NCBI GenBank assembly: GCA_003158875.1
Contig: PMLK01000035.1
Span: 3,937 to 55,585, forward strand
Source of the DNA: Chloroflexota bacterium
GTDB taxonomy: Bacteria; Chloroflexota; Limnocylindria; Limnocylindrales; CSP1-4
Direction: 5' to 3'
DNA length: 51,649 bases
The notes below the pieces were generated by a model. That model was given only the letters and a program-made list of their open reading frames with translations. It searched no databases and was not told the origin of the DNA. Position numbers and translations under genes: made by a program. Position 1 is the first letter of the stretch. Every line of letters begins with the position of its first letter. This document shows positions 42,261 through 49,520 of the stretch, one piece after another.

Positions 42261-43916
42261 ATGTCCCAGCCAACGGATTTCGGGCCTGGAAGATCCCCCG
42301 TCCATTTCACATACATTGCGCGCCGGGATAGAAGCCGGCGGATGCTCGTGGCCGGCTCGTTTTTGCTGCTGGCGTTTGTCACTGCCGCAGTCGCGGTCTG
42401 GCATCCCCTGACCGCCGCCTCGTCTCGGCAAGATGTCACGGTGTACGGTACGGCCGTAGAGTCGCTCGATCCGGCGGTCCAGTCGGATGCGGGAAGCGCG
42501 CAGGTTGTGACCCAGCTGTTTGAGTCGTTGACCCAGATTGACTCGCAGTCTCAGGTCAGGCCGGCCCTCGCGTCGTCATGGGACACGACAAATGACGGCA
42601 AGCGGATCGTCTTTCATCTTCGCTCCGGGTTGACTTTCTCAGACGGGTCGGCACTCCGGGCTGGCGACGTGGTCGCCAGCTGGCTGCGCGTGCTCTCGCC
42701 GTCGAAGCCGAGCCAGCTGGCTCCTCTGCTCGACGATGTCGTGGGAGCGAAGGCATACCGCGAGGGCAGCGGCTCCAGTTCGGGTGTGGGAATTCGAGCC
42801 TCCGGCGATGCGGACGTCGAGGTGGACATGGTCAGCGCGGCATCCGATTTCCCCGCGATCGTGTCAAGCCCCAGTCTCGCGGTCGTGCCCGGCGCTATTG
42901 ATTCGAACCCGAGGCTCCTGGAGGCGGGCAGCTTCGTGGGAAGCGGCGCGTACGTCCTCTCTGCCGAGACCGTCGACGAGATGACTCTCACGGCTAACAC
43001 CCACTACTGGGCCGGAACGCCGGCCATTAGTACAGTTCATCTGGCCACGTCCGCAGGCTCGAACGGCGAGATAGCCGCGTTTCAATCCGGAACTCTCGAT
43101 TACACGCCCATCAGCGCTGGCGATGCCACGTGGATTGCCTACGACGCGACTCTCGGACCATCTCTTCGTCTGGAGCCCTCGCCGTCGGTGGAGTACTACG
43201 GCTTCGATACGTCCCGACCGCCCTTCGACAACGTTCATGTCAGGCGTGCCTTCGCGGCCGGCATCGACTGGCGTCGCATCGTGGCCCTCGAGTCCACTCC
43301 CGGAGTGACCGCCGCCACGGGCATGGTCCCGGTCGGCGTACCAGGCCACTCGACGACCGACTTCCTGCCCGCTTTCGACGTGGCGACGGCCAAATCCGAG
43401 CTAGCTTCTGCCGGATACCCCAACGGCACCGCTTTCCCGACGGTGATTCTCGTCACACCGGGCGGCGACGGCGGCCAGATGGAGGGCGCGATCATTCGTC
43501 AGTTGCACGACAACCTGGGCATCGATATCAGCTATCGGTCGGAAGACTGGACCGCCTACAACGACGATCTACAGAATAATCCTCCGGCGATGTGGGAGAT
43601 GGACTGGGTGGCAGACTATCCCGGCGCCAACGACTTCCTGGGACTGCTGCTCGGCAGCGGACAGCCCAACAACTACGGCCTTTGGTCGGACAAAGACTTC
43701 GACACGGCAATCTCTCAGGCGTTGAGCAGCACAGACGCTGCCACGGTCCAGCGCGCGTTCGATTCGGCTCAGGGAATCGTCAAGGACCAGGCGCCGGTCG
43801 TACCCGTGGACTACGGCTCCGATTACTCGCTGGTGGCGAAGGGCTTGCTCGGAGCCATGCCGAACGGCCAGGGCCTCGTACGCTACGCCGACATGTCTTG
43901 GGCGGCCGGCTCGTGA
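42261..43916 (+). CDS. Family 5 extracellular solute-binding protein, membrane anchored
   Basis: This 551-residue protein of the OppA/DppA type (SBP_bac_5) shows TVYGTAVESLDPAVQSDAGS, VRPALASSWDTTNDGKRIVF, HLRSGLTFSDGSALRAGDVV and the late segments VEYYGFDTSRPPFDNVHVR and MWEMDWVADYPGANDFLGLL. A hydrophobic segment at about 29-48 follows a positively charged N terminus. There is no lipobox cysteine, so it is anchored by an uncleaved helix or released by signal peptidase I. It probably binds peptides or similar solutes. No ABC permease or ATPase gene is adjacent; instead its stop overlaps the GTG of a secreted metallopeptidase. Confidence 0.82.
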   Translation: MSQPTDFGPGRSPVHFTYIARRDRSRRMLVAGSFLLLAFVTAAVAVWHPLTAASSRQDVTVYGTAVESLDPAVQSDAGSAQVVTQLFESLTQIDSQSQVRPALASSWDTTNDGKRIVFHLRSGLTFSDGSALRAGDVVASWLRVLSPSKPSQLAPLLDDVVGAKAYREGSGSSSGVGIRASGDADVEVDMVSAASDFPAIVSSPSLAVVPGAIDSNPRLLEAGSFVGSGAYVLSAETVDEMTLTANTHYWAGTPAISTVHLATSAGSNGEIAAFQSGTLDYTPISAGDATWIAYDATLGPSLRLEPSPSVEYYGFDTSRPPFDNVHVRRAFAAGIDWRRIVALESTPGVTAATGMVPVGVPGHSTTDFLPAFDVATAKSELASAGYPNGTAFPTVILVTPGGDGGQMEGAIIRQLHDNLGIDISYRSEDWTAYNDDLQNNPPAMWEMDWVADYPGANDFLGLLLGSGQPNNYGLWSDKDFDTAISQALSSTDAATVQRAFDSAQGIVKDQAPVVPVDYGSDYSLVAKGLLGAMPNGQGLVRYADMSWAAGS

Positions 43917-45202
43917 GGCGCTTCGCGCAAACCCGCAGCGTGCGGCGGCTATCGGCCGCGCTGGTTGGTGCCGCGCTTGTCCTGGGGCCCCTGGCCCAGC
44001 CGGCGGCAGCCGACTCAGGCGTGTTCGGCAGTGGATCGGGGACATCGGAATTCGGTCAGGACATCATCTTCAGCCAAGCCGTGAGCGGCTCGATCAAGTC
44101 GGCGAGCATCCTGATCCGGATTCCCAACGACTCGATCAGCCTGCCCGGAATCGTCGGCCCGGCGATGGCGGCGGTCGGCGCTCCAGCGGACGGTGAGTTG
44201 ACTTACTCGCTGGACACCTCGACGGCTTCTGTGCCGCCATTTGCGCCCGTGGAGGCTCAGTTCGAGGTAGTGCTGCCAGACGGCACGGTGTCGGACGGGC
44301 CCGAAATCAAGGTGATCTACGCCGACGACCGCTTCACATGGCAGATCAAGGTCGGCAAGGTCGTTCGGCTCCACTACATCGACGCTTCGGACTCTTTCGC
44401 CCAAACGATGCTCGACCTGGCAGACGGCGGCGTCACGAAGGCGGCGAGTCTGTTCGGCGTGACGGAGACGAAGCCTATCGACTACTACGTGTACCCGAGC
44501 CAGTCGTCCTTCCAGCAGGGCTTGTCCGAGCCGGGCACGGTCGGCGGCGTGGCACTGCCTTCGTATCGGACCTGCTTCGCCATCGTGCAGCCGGACGACG
44601 ACAGCTATGCCGCGGACGTCATGCCGCACGAACCGACCCATATCGTCTTCTCTGACGCGACCGGAAATCCGTATCACGATCCGCCACGGTGGCTCAACGA
44701 GGGCTTTGCCCAGTACGTGGCCCAGGGCTACGACAGCAGCAGCCGTTTGCTTGTCGAACAGAGCGCAAGGGACGGCACCATGCCGTCGCTGCTGGCCCTG
44801 ACGAACTACTTTCCGCTCGATTCGGATCGCATCTATCTCGCCTACGCCGAGTCGGTTGCGGCGGTTGATCTGCTGGTGAGCAAATTCGGCCGTCCGGCAG
44901 TTCTCAAGCTCGTGGCGGCATACGGCAAGGGGGACTCCGATGACGAGGCGTTCAAGGCCGCCCTCGGCGTGGATGTAGCTGGCTTCGCCGCCGACTTCAT
45001 GGCCGCCAATGACGCCACATCTCAGACATACGGACCTCAGCCCGAACCCGCCAGTCCCGGCACCGCGAGTTCCGACGGCAGCGGTTCTTCGGGGCCCGGT
45101 GGGCTGTATCTCCTGGCCGCACTTATGGCCGTTTCGGGGTTGATCCTGCTCATGGCGGCCGCGCGGATCGCCGTTTCGGCACGCGGTCGCGCGGCTCGAT
45201 GA
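43913..45202 (+). CDS. Secreted gluzincin metallopeptidase (MA-like) with C-terminal anchor
   Basis: The 429-residue protein has a signal peptide (RRLSAALVGAALVLGPLAQP, cleavage near AAA-DSG). A beta-rich N-terminal domain follows, then a zinc peptidase domain with HEPTH (239-243) and the third ligand Glu263 in WLNEGFAQYVAQGY. A Ser/Gly/Pro linker leads to one membrane helix near the C terminus (LYLLAALMAVSGLILLMAAA), then basic residues, as for an outward-facing anchored enzyme. This fits peptidase MA-like/gluzincin proteins. GTG 43913 overlaps the preceding stop; the frame is open to 43592 but that overlaps the solute-binding protein gene. Coupling suggests joint peptide digestion and capture; inference. 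Confidence 0.78.
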   Translation: MRRFAQTRSVRRLSAALVGAALVLGPLAQPAAADSGVFGSGSGTSEFGQDIIFSQAVSGSIKSASILIRIPNDSISLPGIVGPAMAAVGAPADGELTYSLDTSTASVPPFAPVEAQFEVVLPDGTVSDGPEIKVIYADDRFTWQIKVGKVVRLHYIDASDSFAQTMLDLADGGVTKAASLFGVTETKPIDYYVYPSQSSFQQGLSEPGTVGGVALPSYRTCFAIVQPDDDSYAADVMPHEPTHIVFSDATGNPYHDPPRWLNEGFAQYVAQGYDSSSRLLVEQSARDGTMPSLLALTNYFPLDSDRIYLAYAESVAAVDLLVSKFGRPAVLKLVAAYGKGDSDDEAFKAALGVDVAGFAADFMAANDATSQTYGPQPEPASPGTASSDGSGSSGPGGLYLLAALMAVSGLILLMAAARIAVSARGRAAR

Positions 45203-45289
45203 CGGCGACTCGGCGGGGTTGAGCCGCCGATCGGAGGGGCGTCGGCGTCGCCACGAATGTCGCGGGCTCTGATAGAGTCGGAGGCCGCC

Positions 45290-45334
45290 ATGAGTGTCGC
45301 GACCGCGTTCCAGCTATATCGGCGTCCGAATTGA
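45290..45334 (+). CDS. Possible 14-residue leader peptide upstream of DUF951 gene
   Basis: ATG 45290, five bases after GGAGG (45280-45284), opens a 14-codon frame (MSVATAFQLYRRPN) whose TGA overlaps the TTG of the DUF951 gene (TTGA). The ribosome-binding site belongs to this short frame; the DUF951 TTG has none of its own, so its translation may depend on re-initiation. No attenuator-like codon run is evident. Confidence 0.35.
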   Translation: MSVATAFQLYRRPN

Positions 45335-45606
45335 CGCCAGATCACGGCGGTGTCGTCGATTTCCGATTGGGCGACGTCATCGTCCTGCGGAGGGTTCATC
45401 CCTGCGGTGGGGACGAGTGGCTGATCGATCGCCTCGGCGCAGACCTGGGTCTGCGCTGCCGAACGTGCGGTCGTCACGTCATGATCGACCGCCGAACCGT
45501 GGAGCGGCGAATCAAGTCATTCATAGTGCGAGGTGACAGCGCAATGAGCATGGCCGTGCGGCCCACGCCCCGTGACGCGGCCTCGACTAGCGAGGACGTC
45601 GGGTGA
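45331..45606 (+). CDS. DUF951 family small protein
   Basis: A 91-residue product with the DUF951 signature: VDFRLGDVIVLRRVHPCGGD, then EWLIDRLGADLGLRCRTCGR and VMIDRRTVERRIKSFI. Cys in HPCGG plus the CRTC pair suggest a metal or structural site. DUF951 proteins occur widely in Firmicutes and Chloroflexota and have no settled function; some are grouped with mechanosensitive-channel genes. The C-terminal 25 residues are an extension. Start TTG 45331 overlaps the stop of a 14-codon frame; its stop overlaps the MFS gene GTG. Confidence 0.8.
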   Translation: MTPDHGGVVDFRLGDVIVLRRVHPCGGDEWLIDRLGADLGLRCRTCGRHVMIDRRTVERRIKSFIVRGDSAMSMAVRPTPRDAASTSEDVG

Positions 45607-47174
45607 ATGTGAACCTGCCGCCCCGCGTTCGGCGCAATCCCAAGCCGGACGCGCGGCCCATCAAGCCCGAGTCGACTGAGGATCAGTCGGTCACGGCGGT
45701 TCTGCAAAACCGTCCATTCCTGCTCCTCTGGCTGGCCCAGCTGGCGACGCAAGTCGGCGGCAACATGGTCATCTATGGCCTGACCATCATCATCACTGCC
45801 GCCTACGCGTCCAGCAGCGCGGTGAGCGCCCTGCTTCTCAGCTTTCTGTTGCCGGCGATCGTCTTCTCGGCCATGGCGGGAGTGCTCGTCGATCAGGTCG
45901 ACAAGCGTCAGTTGCTGGTCGTCACGAACATTCTGCGGGGAGTGGCTTTCCTGGCCATCTTCTTCGGCGGCAACAACTTGCTGCTGCTGTACCCGCTGAT
46001 GGTGTTCGTTTCTACGGTCACCACCTTCTTCGGTCCGGCCGAGGCGTCGATGATCCCCACGCTGGTCCCGCGCCGACAGCTCCTCGCGGCCAACGGTCTC
46101 TTTACGTTGACGATGAACGTGGCCTTCGCCCTTGGGTTCGCCCTGTTCGGCCCCTTCGTGGTGGCCATCGCGAACGCGGAATTCCTCATCGTGATCGTAG
46201 CGGCGCTGTACTTCGTGGCCGCCGCGTTCTGCTTCACGTTGCCGTCTTCCAGTCGAGTCGATGAGGCGGCCGTTACGGCGGGTCAAACGGTCGCCGACGC
46301 GGAACGAGCCGTCGGCAACATGTTCAGCCAGTTCGTGGATGGGATCAAATACATACGAGACCATCGCAACGTCGGCTGGTCGCTGTCCTATCTAGGGATA
46401 ACCGGCGCTCTCGTGGGGATCCTGGGCGTCCTGGGTCCAGGCTTTGCCAAGTCCACTCTGGCGCTGGGCGAGAAGGACTTCGCCCTGATCGTTCTGCCGT
46501 TGGGCATGGGCATCGCCATGGGCATCCTCTTCCTCAACTCGTACGGTCGGTATCTACCGCGCCGGCGGACGATCGAGTTCGGGATGATCGGAACCGGCGT
46601 CTTGCTGGTGCTTCTGGCATGTTCGGGACCGATTGCGACGTTCCTCCAATCGAGGGCGACTTCCAGCGGTATAGGCGACGCGAGCCGCGTCGTGTCGTTG
46701 CTGTCGCTCGTGATGGGCATCGCCTTCCTGATCGGCGCCGGATACGCGGTGGTGGCAATCTCGGCCCAGACGCAGTTGCAGGAAGAGCTCCCTGAGGACG
46801 TCCGCGGCCGGGTGTTCGGTGTCCTCAACATGCTTGTATCCATCGCCAGTCTTGCCCCGATTATCGTCGTTGGTCCGGTGGCGGATGTGTTCGGACGTGA
46901 GCCGGTCATTGCGGTCGTAGGCGGTTTCGTCTGCCTGTGGGGTCTGGCGAGTGTCATGAGCCATCGCAGGTCGCTCCTTGCGGACGTCGCCCGGGCGCCG
47001 TCCATTCCGAGCGGCGCTCCTGTCGATCCGATGACGGCCGCGCTGACTCCCAGCGACCCCGTTTCGGGCGTGGAGAGCGGCAGCCTTGACCAATCCGAGC
47101 TCGAGCCCGGCTCGATGCGTGCGACCCGCGCACGCCGGGGCAAGCGGCCTGCCAAGGACAGCGAGAATCTCTGA
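45603..47174 (+). CDS. Major facilitator superfamily transporter
   Basis: This 523-residue MFS protein has about twelve membrane helices between residues 35 and 455. The first helix region reads FLLLWLAQLATQVGGNMVIY and the loop 2-3 motif is VLVDQVDKRQLLVV (a variant of the GxxxDRxxR/K pattern). A later segment is LPEDVRGRVFGVLNMLVSIA. It most resembles the MFS_3/EntS-like exporters of drugs or siderophores; the substrate is unknown. The last 70 residues are polar and disordered. GTG 45603 overlaps the DUF951 stop, and the stop overlaps the glycosyltransferase ATG by one base. Confidence 0.82.
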   Translation: MNVNLPPRVRRNPKPDARPIKPESTEDQSVTAVLQNRPFLLLWLAQLATQVGGNMVIYGLTIIITAAYASSSAVSALLLSFLLPAIVFSAMAGVLVDQVDKRQLLVVTNILRGVAFLAIFFGGNNLLLLYPLMVFVSTVTTFFGPAEASMIPTLVPRRQLLAANGLFTLTMNVAFALGFALFGPFVVAIANAEFLIVIVAALYFVAAAFCFTLPSSSRVDEAAVTAGQTVADAERAVGNMFSQFVDGIKYIRDHRNVGWSLSYLGITGALVGILGVLGPGFAKSTLALGEKDFALIVLPLGMGIAMGILFLNSYGRYLPRRRTIEFGMIGTGVLLVLLACSGPIATFLQSRATSSGIGDASRVVSLLSLVMGIAFLIGAGYAVVAISAQTQLQEELPEDVRGRVFGVLNMLVSIASLAPIIVVGPVADVFGREPVIAVVGGFVCLWGLASVMSHRRSLLADVARAPSIPSGAPVDPMTAALTPSDPVSGVESGSLDQSELEPGSMRATRARRGKRPAKDSENL

Positions 47175-48538
47175 TGCCGGACGCCGACGGGGCGACGCCG
47201 CAAAGCTGGCGCATCGCGGCCGGAGCCATCCTGGTCGGCGGATTCGGACTCGGTATGGTCGCGGGACGGAGACGCCTGAGCGGACTCATTCCCATGGCAA
47301 CTGCCGGGATCGCGCTGGGTTGCGCTGTGCCGGTGGCCCTGGCATCGCGGCGTCCTCCAATCACTCCAGAGCGAGCCGCGGTGGCCCTGGGTGCTGTGGT
47401 CACCAAGCCGAGTTTCAGCGTTGTCGTCGGAGCCAGGAATGAAGCTCCGGTGCTGAGGCAACTCGTGCTGGACATGAGCATGCAGGACTATCGCGAGACG
47501 GATGGGACGCCGCTGTTCGAGGTGATCGTCGTAGATGACAGGTCCACGGACGGGACCGCCGACGTTGTCGCGGAGGCTGCCGCTGAGCGGGGAATCGCCT
47601 CGGTGACGCGGATCGTGCGCCGAGAGGGCGAGGATCTCGCAGACGGAAAAGGCGCTGCGCTGACGGCGGCCCAGCCCGATATCTGCCGGGGCGACGTAGT
47701 TCTCGTTCTGGATGCCGACGCGCGTATTCAGCCTTGGTTCCTCCGCCGGGCCGCCGGTTACTTCGCCGCCGGCGCGAATGCCGTGACGGCGCGGCGCCGC
47801 ATCTTGCAGGCACAGGACGGCTGGCTCACTGGCGCCCAAGCGGACGAGCAGACACTCGACGGTGAGCTGAACCGGGGCCGCTGGGCGATGGGTGGCTGCT
47901 CCGAATTCCGAGGCAACGGGATCATGGTCAGACGCGACCTGCTGGCCGAGGTCGGCGGCTGGCACGCCTCGGCATTGACGGAGGACATAGACCTGTCGAG
48001 CCGCGTCGCGGCTCGCACCGGGCAGACGGTGGCCTGGGCCCTGGACGTCGAAGTCTGGGAGGAGCCGGTCCGCGGCCTGGACAATCTCTGGCGGCAGCGC
48101 CTTCGCTGGGCGGAAGGAGCCTTTCGGCGCGCCTTCGAACACGGCCCCGCCGTCCTACGTAGCAAGGAACTCGCTCTTGGCGCCCGGTTGGATTTCACGG
48201 CCTATGTTTGTCAGCTGGCGGTGCCGCCAGTGGTTGCCGGTGCGGCGGTTGCCGCAGCCGTCAGTGGCCGGCGCCGCGGCCTGGTGTGGATGATTGCCGG
48301 GTATCTGGGCGTCAGCGCTCTGCTTGGCTGGGACTCGTTGCGGTGGGAACGGGATGCGCAGGGCGGGTGCCTCGGTGTCCTTGAGAGGACGGGTCGGGCG
48401 CTCCGGGTCTCCCTGTTCAACGGCCTGTGGCTGTTCGTTGTCCCTCGTGCGCTGCTGGATCTGGCATTGCGCCGCGGGCCAATCCGCTACGTGAAGATGG
48501 ACCACGACGGAACGGGGGCTCCGGACTCCCCGAGATAA
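47174..48538 (+). CDS. Family 2 processive-type glycosyltransferase, membrane bound
   Basis: The 454-residue protein has two N-terminal membrane helices (about 14-30 and 38-56) and a cytoplasmic GT-A domain. Motifs are FSVVVGARNEAPVL, EVIVVDDRSTDGTADV, VLVLDADARIQPWF (the metal-binding DxD type), FRGNGIMVRR, then SALTEDIDLSSRVA and the QxxRW motif QRLRWAEGAF. Three further helices are near the C terminus. This is the layout of processive GT2 enzymes such as hyaluronan/cellulose/poly-GlcNAc synthases, or of lipid-glycosylating relatives. Product unknown. It is coupled to the MFS gene, so both may serve one envelope pathway. Confidence 0.82.
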   Translation: MPDADGATPQSWRIAAGAILVGGFGLGMVAGRRRLSGLIPMATAGIALGCAVPVALASRRPPITPERAAVALGAVVTKPSFSVVVGARNEAPVLRQLVLDMSMQDYRETDGTPLFEVIVVDDRSTDGTADVVAEAAAERGIASVTRIVRREGEDLADGKGAALTAAQPDICRGDVVLVLDADARIQPWFLRRAAGYFAAGANAVTARRRILQAQDGWLTGAQADEQTLDGELNRGRWAMGGCSEFRGNGIMVRRDLLAEVGGWHASALTEDIDLSSRVAARTGQTVAWALDVEVWEEPVRGLDNLWRQRLRWAEGAFRRAFEHGPAVLRSKELALGARLDFTAYVCQLAVPPVVAGAAVAAAVSGRRRGLVWMIAGYLGVSALLGWDSLRWERDAQGGCLGVLERTGRALRVSLFNGLWLFVVPRALLDLALRRGPIRYVKMDHDGTGAPDSPR

Positions 48539-48554
48539 GCGCCAGATAAGCGGC
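48533..48554 (+). repeat. 11-bp tandem duplication over the glycosyltransferase stop
   Basis: AGATAAGCGCC followed at once by AGATAAGCGGC, one mismatch. The first copy contains the TAA stop (48536-48538). Confidence 0.7.
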
Positions 48555-48710
48555 GACACATACCTTCTCCCCGGCGCGTTCGACGGCACCGTCTCCTATC
48601 TGGTCCGTCGAACCACCGGCGCGGACAGCCGCCAGGTGCTGTGCGACTGGGAGGGAGGGCCGATCCAGAGGGTCTTGATCACGCCACGACGCCTCGTCAA
48701 TTGCCGATGA
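48549..48710 (+). pseudogene. Coding-like stretch without a start codon
   Basis: The frame read from 48549 to the TGA at 48708-48710 gives 53 codons with high GC at third positions and a plausible protein text (GDTYLLPGAFDGTVSYLVRR, then VLCDWEGGPIQRVLITPRRL). No ATG, GTG or TTG opens it within the intergenic region. It may be the 3' remnant of a lost gene or chance. It does not match a family I know. It overlaps the inverted repeat at 48578-48613. Confidence 0.3.
48578..48613 (+). repeat. 9-bp perfect inverted repeat
   Basis: GTTCGACGG, 18 bases, CCGTCGAAC, 40 bases after the glycosyltransferase stop. No T-run follows, so it is a weak terminator candidate or a protein-binding site. Confidence 0.4.
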
Positions 48711-48731
48711 CCGGCGCCGCGGAACTACTAT
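48701..48731 (+). promoter_or_regulatory. Putative promoter of the secreted protein operon
   Basis: TTGCCG (48701-48706), 19 bases, TACTAT (48726-48731). The leader would be about 36 bases and contain the strong AAGGAGGA ribosome-binding site (48763-48770) before ATG 48774. Confidence 0.4.
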
Positions 48732-48773
48732 CGCCCGCCTCAACCTGCACACGCCCGCCTCCAAGGAGGATCC

Positions 48774-49520
48774 ATGAAGCGAGCGAAAGTTCTGCTCGTT
48801 TCGGCCCTGCTAGCTACTTCATCGTTGTCCGGAGTAGCCCAAAACGCCGCGGCCTACGGCGGAGCCGTCTGGACGAATTCGGACAGCTTCACGACACGGT
48901 GTCTGGGCGTTTCAGACACCTATCCGAGTCAGATGTACTCACTAGCGAAGGCGCAATTCGCGGCTCTCGGCTACAGCCCGCTCAAGGGGGCTATCGGTTC
49001 CTCGTTCACGCGATCGGCCTTCCTCAATGAGGTTCTGTCGGACTGGGGCGTTTACGTCCACAGCCACGGCGACAACTATTACGCCGCTTCGGGTCGACCG
49101 GCCATCGATTCGGCGTTCTTGCAAGATCCGGGCTCGACCGCCTGCTCAGATAAGAACCGCGACATCGTTCGCTCGAGCGCGATCAAGGCTGCGACCTGGA
49201 CGACTCCATACAACCTGGTGATCATGTCGACCTGCTACTTGGGCTCCAGCTCGAGCACCATGCCGGCGGCCTTCTCCATCGAGAAGGTGAAGAACAGCTC
49301 GGACCGCGAGTTCTATCTCGGCTACGTCTACTCGACCTACGACAGCGCCCAACTGCGCTTCGAGAAGGCCTTCTGGAGCTATCTGAACGGCGGCGCCCGG
49401 ACGGCTCTCCAGGCGTATACGTACGCATCGTCCATCGGCGGATACAGCTCGCCAGACTCCGCCGACCCGTTCCAGGCGAACTGGTGGGGCAACCCCAACT
49501 TCAACGGAAGGCCGGCATGA
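48774..49520 (+). CDS. Secreted caspase-fold-like protein with His/Cys dyad
   Basis: The 248-residue protein has a signal peptide (about 1-27, ending NAAA-YGG). The mature part has VYVHSHGDNYYA with His96 and His98, and 56 residues later IMSTCYLGSSS with Cys154. A strand ending in His-Gly followed by a strand ending in a (S/A)C motif is the layout of clan CD (caspase, gingipain, legumain) peptidases; His98 and Cys154 would be the dyad. Additional disulfide-capable cysteines are Cys43 and Cys124. Activity is inferred, not certain; related DUF6345-type proteins are uncharacterised. A very strong ribosome-binding site suggests high expression. The stop overlaps the ATG of a PepSY-like secreted protein. 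Confidence 0.6.
   Translation: MKRAKVLLVSALLATSSLSGVAQNAAAYGGAVWTNSDSFTTRCLGVSDTYPSQMYSLAKAQFAALGYSPLKGAIGSSFTRSAFLNEVLSDWGVYVHSHGDNYYAASGRPAIDSAFLQDPGSTACSDKNRDIVRSSAIKAATWTTPYNLVIMSTCYLGSSSSTMPAAFSIEKVKNSSDREFYLGYVYSTYDSAQLRFEKAFWSYLNGGARTALQAYTYASSIGGYSSPDSADPFQANWWGNPNFNGRPA

Noticed and set aside
46388-48142. 584-codon minus-strand frame across the MFS and GT2 genes
   Set aside because: It covers parts of two convincing + strand genes and has low-complexity composition.
48641-49030. 129-codon + strand frame over the secreted-protein gene start
   Set aside because: It overlaps a gene with a strong ribosome-binding site and signal peptide, and its own translation is Arg-rich shadow sequence.
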